Source: Pseudoroseicyclus aestuarii (GTDB lineage Bacteria > Pseudomonadota > Alphaproteobacteria > Rhodobacterales > Rhodobacteraceae). From it: DNA of 64,000 nucleotides. This document shows, piece after piece, positions 36,882 to 44,045 of the stretch (its first letter is position 1; every line of letters begins with the position of its first letter). The position numbers were made by a program, and so were the translations under genes. The DNA is taken from NCBI RefSeq assembly GCF_003217255.1, contig NZ_QJTE01000001.1, positions 310,001 to 374,000 on the forward strand. The letters are read 5' to 3'. A model generated the notes under the pieces. The model did not search any database and had not been told where the DNA came from. It saw only the letters and a list, made by a program, of their open reading frames with translations.

Positions 36882-38441
36882 TCAGCCCCGCGCGGCGGGT
36901 CCCTGTCCGCGCAGCGGCAGCTCCTTGAGCATCAGCGCGAAGACGAGGCCGACAAGGGCCGCGCCCGCCGCGATCATGTAGACCGGGTGCAGCGCCTGCG
37001 TGACCGCCTGCGCTATGCCCTCGCGCGCGGCGGCATCCAGCCCCTCAAGCGTCTGCGGCCCCAGTTCGGGCCCGATCTCCAGCCCCTCGGCGCCGCCGAG
37101 GACGGAGAGCCGCGCCGCGAAGAGCGCGCCGAACAGCGCGACCGCGAGGCTGCCGCCGACCTGCCGGAACATCAGCCCCGCCGCGGTGGCCGCGCCCATC
37201 ACCTCGCGCGGGACGGCGTTCTGTACCGCCGTCGTGGTGACCGGGAAGATGCAGCCCATGCCGCAGCCGACGAGGCCCAGCGTCAGGGCAAAGCGCCAGA
37301 AGGGCATCTCGGGGGTGATCGTCGTCAGAAGCAGCATGCCGACCAGCAGGAAAGCGGGGCCGGCGATCAGCAGCGGGCGGTAGCGCCCGGTGCGCCGCAT
37401 GATCGCGCCGCAGCTGTTCGAGGCGATGAGCACGCCCGCCATCATCGGGATCAGCTCCAGCCCCGAGAGGGTGGGAGAGGAGCCGCGCGCGATCTGCAAA
37501 AAGATCGGCAGGTAGGTGATCGCCCCGAACATCGCCGCGCCGGCGACGAAGCCGACGACCGAGGTCACCCAGAAGGTGTTCATCGCGAAGAGCGACAGCG
37601 GCAGGATCGGCTCCGCCGCCCGCGCCTCGATCAGCAGGAAACCGGGCAGGGCCACCAGCACCAGAACGCCGAGCGCAAGGATCACGGGCGAGGTCCAGGG
37701 CAGGGTGGTCCCGCCCAGCGAGGTCAGCAGCACCAGCGCGCCGAGCGCGAGGCTCAGCGCCGCCGCGCCGGCATAGTCGATCTTGTGCCGGGTGCGCTGG
37801 CCCAGCGGCTTGAAGGCGCTGGCAAAGCCGAGCACCGCCAGAAGGCCGAAGGGCAGGTTGATGTAGAAGATCCAGTGCCAGGTGAAGCGCTCGACGAAGA
37901 TGCCGCCCAGCAGCGGGCCGGCGACCGAGGACAGCGAGAAGACCGCCGCGAAGACGCCCTGCACCTTGCCGCGCTCGCGCGGGGGGATGATGTCGCCGAT
38001 GATCGACAGCGCCAGCACCATCAGCCCGCCGCCGCCCAGCCCCTGCAAGGCGCGCGCGAGGATCAGGAACAGCATGGAGCCTGCCAGCCCGCAAAGCGCC
38101 GATCCCAGCAGGAAGACCCCGACCGAGACGAAGACCATGACGCGCCGGCCATAGAGATCGCCGAGCTTGCCATAGAGCGGCGCCGAGACGGTGGAGGCGA
38201 GGATATAGGCGGTGACCACCCAGCTGAGGTGATCGAGACCGCCGAGATCCGCGACGATGGTCGGCAGCGCCGTCGAGACGATGGACTGGTCCAGCGAGGC
38301 AAGCAGCAGCAGCACGGCGACAGAGGCGATGACCACCGGCACGTTGCTCCCCTCGGGCCCGGTCTCGGGCGTTCTGGGGGCGGGTCCGGCGGCGCGCGCG
38401 GCGCGGGCGGCAGCCTCGGGCGAGGCGGTGATATCGGTCAT
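36882..38441 (-). CDS. MFS multidrug exporter, DHA2 (EmrB/QacA) family
   Basis: A 519-residue inner-membrane protein with about 14 hydrophobic helices. DHA2 signatures are present: LLASLDQSIVSTALPTIVAD in helix 1 with the membrane Asp, the loop 2-3 motif GKLGDLYGRR, and LQGLGGGGLMVLALSIIGD. It probably exports drugs or toxic compounds by proton antiport. The start at 38441 is chosen because the 42 codons upstream are unlike the family and run into the shared regulatory region. It is divergent from a MarR regulator, its likely controller. Confidence 0.92.
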   Translation of the reverse strand: MTDITASPEAAARAARAAGPAPRTPETGPEGSNVPVVIASVAVLLLLASLDQSIVSTALPTIVADLGGLDHLSWVVTAYILASTVSAPLYGKLGDLYGRRVMVFVSVGVFLLGSALCGLAGSMLFLILARALQGLGGGGLMVLALSIIGDIIPPRERGKVQGVFAAVFSLSSVAGPLLGGIFVERFTWHWIFYINLPFGLLAVLGFASAFKPLGQRTRHKIDYAGAAALSLALGALVLLTSLGGTTLPWTSPVILALGVLVLVALPGFLLIEARAAEPILPLSLFAMNTFWVTSVVGFVAGAAMFGAITYLPIFLQIARGSSPTLSGLELIPMMAGVLIASNSCGAIMRRTGRYRPLLIAGPAFLLVGMLLLTTITPEMPFWRFALTLGLVGCGMGCIFPVTTTAVQNAVPREVMGAATAAGLMFRQVGGSLAVALFGALFAARLSVLGGAEGLEIGPELGPQTLEGLDAAAREGIAQAVTQALHPVYMIAAGAALVGLVFALMLKELPLRGQGPAARG

Positions 38442-38498
38442 GGCGGCCTCGCGGGAGGGGCTGGGAGCTTCGGCGGACCTATGCGCAGGGCAACTATG

Positions 38499-38536
38499 TG
38501 TCAATCGCACGAATTTGGGAACGGTTTCGATTGACA
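38499..38536. promoter_or_regulatory. Inverted repeat in the MFS/marR divergent promoter
   Basis: TGTCAATCG (38499-38507) and CGATTGACA (38528-38536) are a perfect 9-base inverted repeat with a 20-base spacer. Each arm contains a consensus -35 hexamer TTGACA pointing outward. On the leftward side a 17-base spacer leads to TAGGTC (38481-38476), a plausible -10 for the exporter; the rightward -10 is poor. A MarR dimer bound here would cover both promoters. Confidence 0.6.
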
Positions 38537-38565
38537 GGCCCCCGTCCCCGGTCGCAGCAGGGGCC

Positions 38566-39159
38566 ATGACCGGACCGAGCGATCAGGCGCCCCTCGCACG
38601 GGGCAGGGACGAGGCGGCCGAGAGGCTGCGCGCGCAGGGCTTCGCCGAGGCGGCGATCGATCCGCTGCTGGATTTCGAGACGGCGAGCTTCATCTGGAGC
38701 CGGATGATCGCCAAGGGAGAGCTGCTCTCGACGATCCTGTCGCGGCTGCAGCTGGGGGTGGAGCCGGCGCAGTTCCACGGGCTGACGGCGGTCGTGCGAC
38801 TGCAGGCCGGCGTCGGGCGTCCCGCCGCCGAGCCGACCGTGGGCCTTCTGGCCGGAGAGCTTGCGGTCGATCCCTCGCGCGCCAGCCGGATCGCCGCCGA
38901 CCTCGTCGCCGCCGGCTTCGTGCAGCGCGGCGCCTCGCCGGGCGACGGCCGCCGATCCGTTCTGGCGCTGACGGAGAAGGGCGAGGCTGTGCTGCAGGCG
39001 GTGCGGGCCGAGAAGTGGCGCGCCCTCGCGCAGGTCTTCGACGGCTGGACGCCCGAGGAGATCGCCGGTTTCGCGGCCCAGGTCCGGCGCTACGCGCAGG
39101 GCCTTCAGGCCGCGACCGAGGCGATGCAGGCCGAGGCCGGGGCGCCGCCGCAGTCCTAG
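38566..39159 (+). CDS. MarR-family transcriptional regulator
   Basis: A 197-residue winged-helix repressor. The DNA-binding part is seen as [29 protein letters not shown] followed by the wing [14 protein letters not shown], the MarR hallmark. Long helices at both ends form the dimer. It is divergent from a DHA2 exporter with an inverted repeat between, which fits autoregulation and exporter control with release by a small ligand. Its TAG stop shares CTAG (39156-39159) with hisA. Confidence 0.92.
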   Translation: MTGPSDQAPLARGRDEAAERLRAQGFAEAAIDPLLDFETASFIWSRMIAKGELLSTILSRLQLGVEPAQFHGLTAVVRLQAGVGRPAAEPTVGLLAGELAVDPSRASRIAADLVAAGFVQRGASPGDGRRSVLALTEKGEAVLQAVRAEKWRALAQVFDGWTPEEIAGFAAQVRRYAQGLQAATEAMQAEAGAPPQS

Positions 39160-39872
39160 CGCAGCGCCGTCAGCGCCTCGTCCAGCTTCAGCGCGCCGTC
39201 ATAGAGCGCGCGGCCCGAGATCGCGCCGGAGATGACGCCGGTGTCGCGCAGCGCCGTCAGATCGGCGAGCGAGGAGACCCCGCCCGAGGCGATGACCGGG
39301 ATCGAGACGGCGCGGGCCAGCGCCTCGGTCGCGGCGACGTTGGGGCCGGCCATGGCGCCGTCGCGCAGGATGTCGGTGTAGATCAGCGCGGCGATGCCGG
39401 CGTCCTCGAAGGTGCGGGCCAGATCGGTGACCTCGGTCTCGGTCTCGGTGGCCCAGCCGCGCGTCGCGACCTTGCCGCCGCGCGCGTCGATGCCAAGCGC
39501 GACCTGCCCCGGAAACCGCTGCGCAGCCTGGCGCACGAACTCCGGATCCTCGATTGCCGCGGTGCCAAGGATCACCCGGCTGATGCCGGCATCCAGCCAG
39601 TGCTCGACCGTGGCGATGTCGCGGATGCCGCCGCCCAGCTGCACCGGCACGCTCACCCGCGCTAGGATCGCCTCGACCGCCGCCGCGTTCACCGGGCGCC
39701 CGGCAAAGGCGCCGTTCAGGTCGACGAGGTGCAGCCATTCGGCGCCCGCCTCCTGAAACACCTGCGCCTGCGCTGCGGGATCGTCGCTGAAGACCGTGGC
39801 GGCGTCCATCTCGCCGCGCAGCAGGCGCACGGCCTGACCGTCCTTGAGGTCGATGGCGGGGTAGAGGATCAT
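39156..39872 (-). CDS. hisA: ProFAR isomerase, histidine synthesis
   Basis: A 238-residue (beta-alpha)8 barrel that isomerises N'-(5'-phosphoribosyl)formimino-AICAR ribonucleotide. Catalytic Asp8 is in [12 protein letters not shown] and Asp129 in [14 protein letters not shown]; phosphate loops are QLGGGIRD and IASGGVSSL. In related genomes hisF usually follows; here the next gene is a convergent marR. hisH and hisB lie upstream on the same strand, interrupted by an opposite-strand DUF2147 gene. Confidence 0.96.
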   Translation of the reverse strand: MILYPAIDLKDGQAVRLLRGEMDAATVFSDDPAAQAQVFQEAGAEWLHLVDLNGAFAGRPVNAAAVEAILARVSVPVQLGGGIRDIATVEHWLDAGISRVILGTAAIEDPEFVRQAAQRFPGQVALGIDARGGKVATRGWATETETEVTDLARTFEDAGIAALIYTDILRDGAMAGPNVAATEALARAVSIPVIASGGVSSLADLTALRDTGVISGAISGRALYDGALKLDEALTALR

Positions 39873-40023
39873 CGTCGGAGCCTTCGTTCCTGTTACGCGC
39901 GGCTGCAAGAGCACGGGCCGTCGCCGGATGCAACGTGACGTTACGGACAGTCGCGCTTGCCAGCCGCGCCGCCCGCGCGCCAGTCTGATCCTGCCGGCGG
40001 GGAGGCCGGCTGGGAGGATCATC

Positions 40024-40416
40024 ATGACACCACGTACCATCGCGCTCGCTCTGGCGCTCTGGGCCGCAGGGGCTGCCGGCGCGCTGGCCGACCCGCTCGA
40101 GGGGCTGTGGCGCAGCGCGCCCGACGACAACGGCAATACCGGCCTCATCGAGGTCGCGCCTTGCGGCGACGCGCTCTGCGGCACGCTGACCCGCGCCTTT
40201 GGGCCGGACGGGGCCGAGATCGCCTCGGACCGGGTCGGGCGGCAGATCATCAGCGAGACGCGCCCGCGCGGCGACGGCACCTACCGCGGCAAGGTCTGGG
40301 CGCCGGACCGCGACCAGACCTACAACTCGCGCCTGACGCTGGAAGGCGACGTGCTGCAGGTCGAGGGCTGCGTTCTGGGCATCTGCCGCAACGGCGGGAC
40401 CTGGCAGCGGCAGTAG
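40024..40416 (+). CDS. DUF2147 secreted protein
   Basis: A 130-residue periplasmic protein with an N-terminal signal peptide ([22 protein letters not shown], cleaved before DPLEG). The mature part begins [11 protein letters not shown] and has the DUF2147 pattern [20 protein letters not shown], with four cysteines ([14 protein letters not shown]). Function unknown; a small beta-barrel is expected. It is inserted on the opposite strand between hisA and hisH, as commonly seen in this group. Confidence 0.88.
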   Translation: MTPRTIALALALWAAGAAGALADPLEGLWRSAPDDNGNTGLIEVAPCGDALCGTLTRAFGPDGAEIASDRVGRQIISETRPRGDGTYRGKVWAPDRDQTYNSRLTLEGDVLQVEGCVLGICRNGGTWQRQ

Positions 40417-40432
40417 CCGCCGCCAACGGCCC

Positions 40433-41074
40433 TCAGGGGCGCCAGCGCAGGAAGTTGGCGATCAGCCGCAGGCCGGTCGCCTGGCTTTTCTCGGGGTGGA
40501 ACTGGCTGCCGACCACCGTGCCGGCGCCGACCACCGCCGAGACCGCCCCGCCGTAGTCACAGGAGGCGAGGCGCTGGCCCGTGTCGCTGACGGCGAACTG
40601 GTAGGAATGGACGAAATAGGCGTGATCGCCGGTCTCGATCCCCTCGAGCACGGGGTGCGGATGCTCGATGACCAGATCGTTCCAGCCCATGTGCGGCACC
40701 TTCAGCGCCGGATCGGCGGGGCGGATGCGGGTGATGCGGCCGCCGATCCAGCCAAGGCCCGGCGCCCCTTCGTATTCCTCGCCCTCGTCGGCCAGAAGCT
40801 GCATGCCGACGCAGATGCCCAGAAGCGGCTTCGCCTCCCGCTCCACCGCCTCGCGCAGCGCCTCTTCGAGGCCCGGCAAGTCCGCCAGCGCGCGGCGGCA
40901 GGCCGGAAAGGCGCCGTCGCCCGGCAGCACGATGCGGTCGGCGCGGCGGATGTCCTCGGGGCGGTCGGTCACGAGGATCGTGCCGGCGTCCCCCTCGCGC
41001 GCCATCCGCTCGAAGGCCTTCTGCGCCGAGTGCAGGTTGCCCGCCCCGACGTCGATCAGCGCGGTCAGGCTCAT
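40433..41074 (-). CDS. hisH: Imidazole glycerol phosphate synthase, glutamine amidotransferase subunit
   Basis: A 213-residue class I amidotransferase that feeds ammonia to HisF in histidine and AICAR synthesis. The triad is Cys88 (LLGICVGMQ), His193 and Glu195 ([10 protein letters not shown]). The ATG overlaps the hisB stop by four bases (41071-41074), so the pair is translationally coupled. Its partner hisF is not in the window. Confidence 0.96.
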   Translation of the reverse strand: MSLTALIDVGAGNLHSAQKAFERMAREGDAGTILVTDRPEDIRRADRIVLPGDGAFPACRRALADLPGLEEALREAVEREAKPLLGICVGMQLLADEGEEYEGAPGLGWIGGRITRIRPADPALKVPHMGWNDLVIEHPHPVLEGIETGDHAYFVHSYQFAVSDTGQRLASCDYGGAVSAVVGAGTVVGSQFHPEKSQATGLRLIANFLRWRP

Positions 41075-41655
41075 AGCGCGCCCTTGGTCGAGGGGATGCC
41101 GGACTGCCGCGGATCGGGCTCCACCGCCTGGCGCAGGGCGCGGGCGACGGCCTTGAACCCGGCCTCGACGACGTGGTGGGCATTGATCCCCTCCAGCCGG
41201 TGCAGGTGCAGCGTCACCCCGCCATGGGTGCTGAAACCCCGGAAGAACTCGCGCACCAGCTCGGTGTCGAAGCTGCCGATCTTGCCCGGCATCGCCCCGA
41301 GGTCGCAGACGAAATAGGGCCGGCCCGAGAGGTCCAGCGCCGCGCGCAACAGCGCATCGTCCATCGCGAGATGGCAGTCGCCGTAGCGCCGGATGCCGCT
41401 CTTGTCGCCAAGCGCCTTTGCCAGCGCCTGGCCCAGCGCGATGCCGGTATCCTCGACCGTGTGGTGATCGTCGACATGCAGGTCGCCCTTGGCGCGCACG
41501 GTCAGGTCGATCATCGCGTGCCGGGCCAGCTGGTCCAGCATGTGGTCGAAGAAGCCGACGCCGGTGTCGCAGTCGTGCTTGCCGGTGCCGTCGAGCCCCA
41601 GCGTCACCGTGATCTCGGTCTCCGCCGTGCTGCGGGTGATGGTTGCCTCGCGCAT
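41071..41655 (-). CDS. hisB: Imidazoleglycerol-phosphate dehydratase
   Basis: A 194-residue monofunctional dehydratase of histidine synthesis, manganese-dependent. The metal-binding repeats are clear: [16 protein letters not shown] with [12 protein letters not shown], and the second [11 protein letters not shown] with [12 protein letters not shown]. It is the first gene of the hisB-hisH unit. Upstream is a 215-base divergent region shared with the glutamate dehydrogenase. Confidence 0.96.
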   Translation of the reverse strand: MREATITRSTAETEITVTLGLDGTGKHDCDTGVGFFDHMLDQLARHAMIDLTVRAKGDLHVDDHHTVEDTGIALGQALAKALGDKSGIRRYGDCHLAMDDALLRAALDLSGRPYFVCDLGAMPGKIGSFDTELVREFFRGFSTHGGVTLHLHRLEGINAHHVVEAGFKAVARALRQAVEPDPRQSGIPSTKGAL

Positions 41656-41870
41656 GCGCCGTCTCCTTGCCGTGCGGGGCGCTTATAGGCGCGGGGAGGC
41701 GGCGAAGCCAAGCGGCGCAGCGTCATCGGCGCTGGCCCCGCCGCCGCCTGCCCCGACAAGAGGTCCGTGTTTTGAACTTGTTAAGTAGCTGCGCCTCAGA
41801 ATCGGACTAAGATGGTCCCGAAGCAGGGCCGCACGCGCGGCGCCGGCCACGAGACAGGAGAGCCGAGACC

Positions 41871-43313
41871 ATGAGCCAGAACCAGGACCTGAAGGCCGAA
41901 CCGAGCTTTCGCGACTCCGTCGATCTGATGTTCGACCGCGCCGTGGCGCTGATGGACATGAGTCCCGGCCTGAAGGAGAAGATCCGCGTCTGCAACGCCA
42001 CCTACACGGTGCGCTTCGGGGTCCGGCTGCGCGGGCAGATCCATACCTTCACCGGCTACCGCTCCGTCCATTCCGAGCACATGGAACCGGTGAAGGGCGG
42101 CATCCGCTACGCGCCCAACGTCCACCAGGAAGAGGTCGAGGCGCTGGCCGCGCTGATGACCTACAAGTGCTCGCTCGTCGAGGTGCCCTACGGCGGCTCA
42201 AAGGGCGGCCTCAGGATCAACCCGCGCGACTGGGAGGAGGACGAGCTGGAGCGGATCACCCGCCGCTTCGCCTACGAGCTGGCCAAGCGCGACCTGATCA
42301 ACCCGTCCCAGAACGTGCCGGCGCCCGACATGGGCACCTCCGAGCGGGAGATGGCCTGGATTGCCGACCAGTACCGCCGGATGAACACCACCGACATCAA
42401 CGCCAATGCCTGCGTCACCGGCAAGCCGCTGAACGCCGGCGGCATCGCCGGCCGGATCGAGGCGACGGGCCGCGGCGTGCAATACGGCCTGCGCGAATTC
42501 TTCCGCTACCCCGAGGATGTCGCCGCGGCGAAGCTGTCGGGTAGCCTCTCGGGCAAGCGGGTGATCGTGCAGGGCCTGGGGAACGTCGGCTACCACGCCG
42601 CCAAGTTTCTGTCCGAAGAGGACGGCTGCCGCATCACCGCGATCATCGAGCGCGACGGCGCGCTGCACGACGAGGCCGGGCTGAACGTGCAGGCGGTCTA
42701 CGACTGGATCCGCGAGCATGGCGGCATCACCGGCTATCCCGGCGCCGCGCATGAGCCCGATGGCAGCAAGCTGCTCGAGGCGGACTGCGATATCCTGATC
42801 CCCGCCGCGCTGGAGGGGACGATCAACCTCACCAACGCCCATGCGATCAAGGCGCCGCTGATCGTCGAGGCCGCGAACGGCCCCGTCACCGCAGGCGCCG
42901 ACGAGATCCTGCGCGAGAAGGGCTGCGTCATCATCCCCGACATGTATGCCAATGCGGGCGGCGTGACGGTCAGCTACTTCGAATGGGTCAAGAACCTCAG
43001 CCACATCCGCTTCGGGAGGATGCAGCGCCGCGCCGAGGAGGCGCGTCACCAGCTTCTGGTCGACGAGCTGGAGCGGCTGAGCGCCGACAAGCAGCTGGGC
43101 TGGACGCTCTCGCCCGGCTTCAAGGAGCGCTACCTGCGCGGCGCCGGCGAGCTGGAGCTCGTGCGCTCGGGCCTCGATGACACGATGCGCACGGCCTACC
43201 AGGCGATGCGGACGGTCTGGCACGGGCGCAGCGACGTGCACGACCTGCGCACCGCCGCCTACCTCGTCTCGATCGAGCGGGTTGCGGCCAGCTACCGTGC
43301 CAAGGGGCTGTGA
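41871..43313 (+). CDS. Glu/Leu/Phe/Val dehydrogenase (glutamate dehydrogenase type)
   Basis: A 480-residue NAD(P)-dependent dehydrogenase interconverting glutamate and 2-oxoglutarate. The catalytic region MEPVKGGIRYAPNV and LVEVPYGGSKGGLR (active-site Lys), the VPAPDMGTSEREMAWI loop, and the dinucleotide fold VIVQGLGNVGYHAAKF are all present. A C-terminal extension of about 50 residues compared with short GDHs (RYLRGAGELELVRSGLDD...) is typical of this alphaproteobacterial group. Coenzyme preference cannot be told. It is divergent from hisB. Confidence 0.92.
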   Translation: MSQNQDLKAEPSFRDSVDLMFDRAVALMDMSPGLKEKIRVCNATYTVRFGVRLRGQIHTFTGYRSVHSEHMEPVKGGIRYAPNVHQEEVEALAALMTYKCSLVEVPYGGSKGGLRINPRDWEEDELERITRRFAYELAKRDLINPSQNVPAPDMGTSEREMAWIADQYRRMNTTDINANACVTGKPLNAGGIAGRIEATGRGVQYGLREFFRYPEDVAAAKLSGSLSGKRVIVQGLGNVGYHAAKFLSEEDGCRITAIIERDGALHDEAGLNVQAVYDWIREHGGITGYPGAAHEPDGSKLLEADCDILIPAALEGTINLTNAHAIKAPLIVEAANGPVTAGADEILREKGCVIIPDMYANAGGVTVSYFEWVKNLSHIRFGRMQRRAEEARHQLLVDELERLSADKQLGWTLSPGFKERYLRGAGELELVRSGLDDTMRTAYQAMRTVWHGRSDVHDLRTAAYLVSIERVAASYRAKGL

Positions 43314-43353
43314 CGACTGCACGAGATCGTACGGATTTTCCGTTTTTGTGCAT

Positions 43354-43383
43354 CCCCCGGGGGCAGATCCTTGTCCCCGGGGG
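43354..43383 (+). terminator. GC hairpin after glutamate dehydrogenase
   Basis: CCCCCGGGG (43354-43362) pairs with CCCCGGGGG (43375-43383), loop of 12 bases. It is 41 bases past the dehydrogenase stop and 54 bases before the heme oxygenase start, so it could end the first transcript or lie in the leader of the second. No T tract follows. Confidence 0.45.
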
Positions 43384-43436
43384 TGGGGGCCTCTAGGTTT
43401 CGCTCTCTGCATGGCAGCGACAGGACCGCGCTCCGC

Positions 43437-44045
43437 ATGACACGACCCGATCCGGCAGCCCTGCCGGAGGATTCCCTGAGGCAGAGGCTGCGGCGCGATA
43501 CGCGTGGGGCGCACGAGGCGTTCGACGTCCGTCTTTCGGCCCGGCCCATCGACACGCGCCCCGGCTTCATCCGCTTCGCCCAGTCGCACGAGGCCGCCTT
43601 TTCCAGCCTGGCCCGCGGCCTTGCGGGGCAGGGGGACGAGGCGGCGGAGCCGGACCTGCAGGACCTCGCTGCCGATCTGGCCGGGCGTCTGGGGCGCGAT
43701 CTGCGCAGCCTCTCGGTGCCGGCCCTTTCTCCGCTGCCGCCGGCCCGCGTCGATCCGCTGGCGGCGGGCTACATCCTGCATGGCTCCCGTCTTGGCACCA
43801 AGATGCTGCGCCGCAGCTGGGCCGAGACCGCGGACCCTGACCTCGCCCGGGCCGATGCCTATTTCTCGGCCGATGCCGGGATCGAGGGCTGGCGCGCCTT
43901 TTGCGACCGGACCGATGACATGCCGGCCTCCGGGCCCCGCGCGGATTGCGTGGTGCGCGACGCTGCCGCCCTTTTCGCCCTATTCGAAACCGCCCTCGAT
44001 GCAGCGGACCGGGCCGCCGAGACGCGCCCTGAAGGAACTGCCTGA
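43437..44045 (+). CDS. Heme oxygenase (biliverdin-producing, BphO/HmuO type)
   Basis: A 202-residue all-helical protein. DTRGAHEAFDVRLSARP carries the proximal-His region (RxxHE-like, His near residue 27), and AAGYILHGSRLGTKMLRR matches the conserved distal-helix GxxYVLxGSxLG. The enzyme opens heme to biliverdin, CO and iron. Its TGA overlaps the ATG of the bacteriophytochrome gene by one base (TGATG at 44043-44047), so it supplies the chromophore in a coupled operon. The start lacks a strong ribosome site; an upstream in-frame start at 43371 is possible. Confidence 0.85.
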   Translation: MTRPDPAALPEDSLRQRLRRDTRGAHEAFDVRLSARPIDTRPGFIRFAQSHEAAFSSLARGLAGQGDEAAEPDLQDLAADLAGRLGRDLRSLSVPALSPLPPARVDPLAAGYILHGSRLGTKMLRRSWAETADPDLARADAYFSADAGIEGWRAFCDRTDDMPASGPRADCVVRDAAALFALFETALDAADRAAETRPEGTA

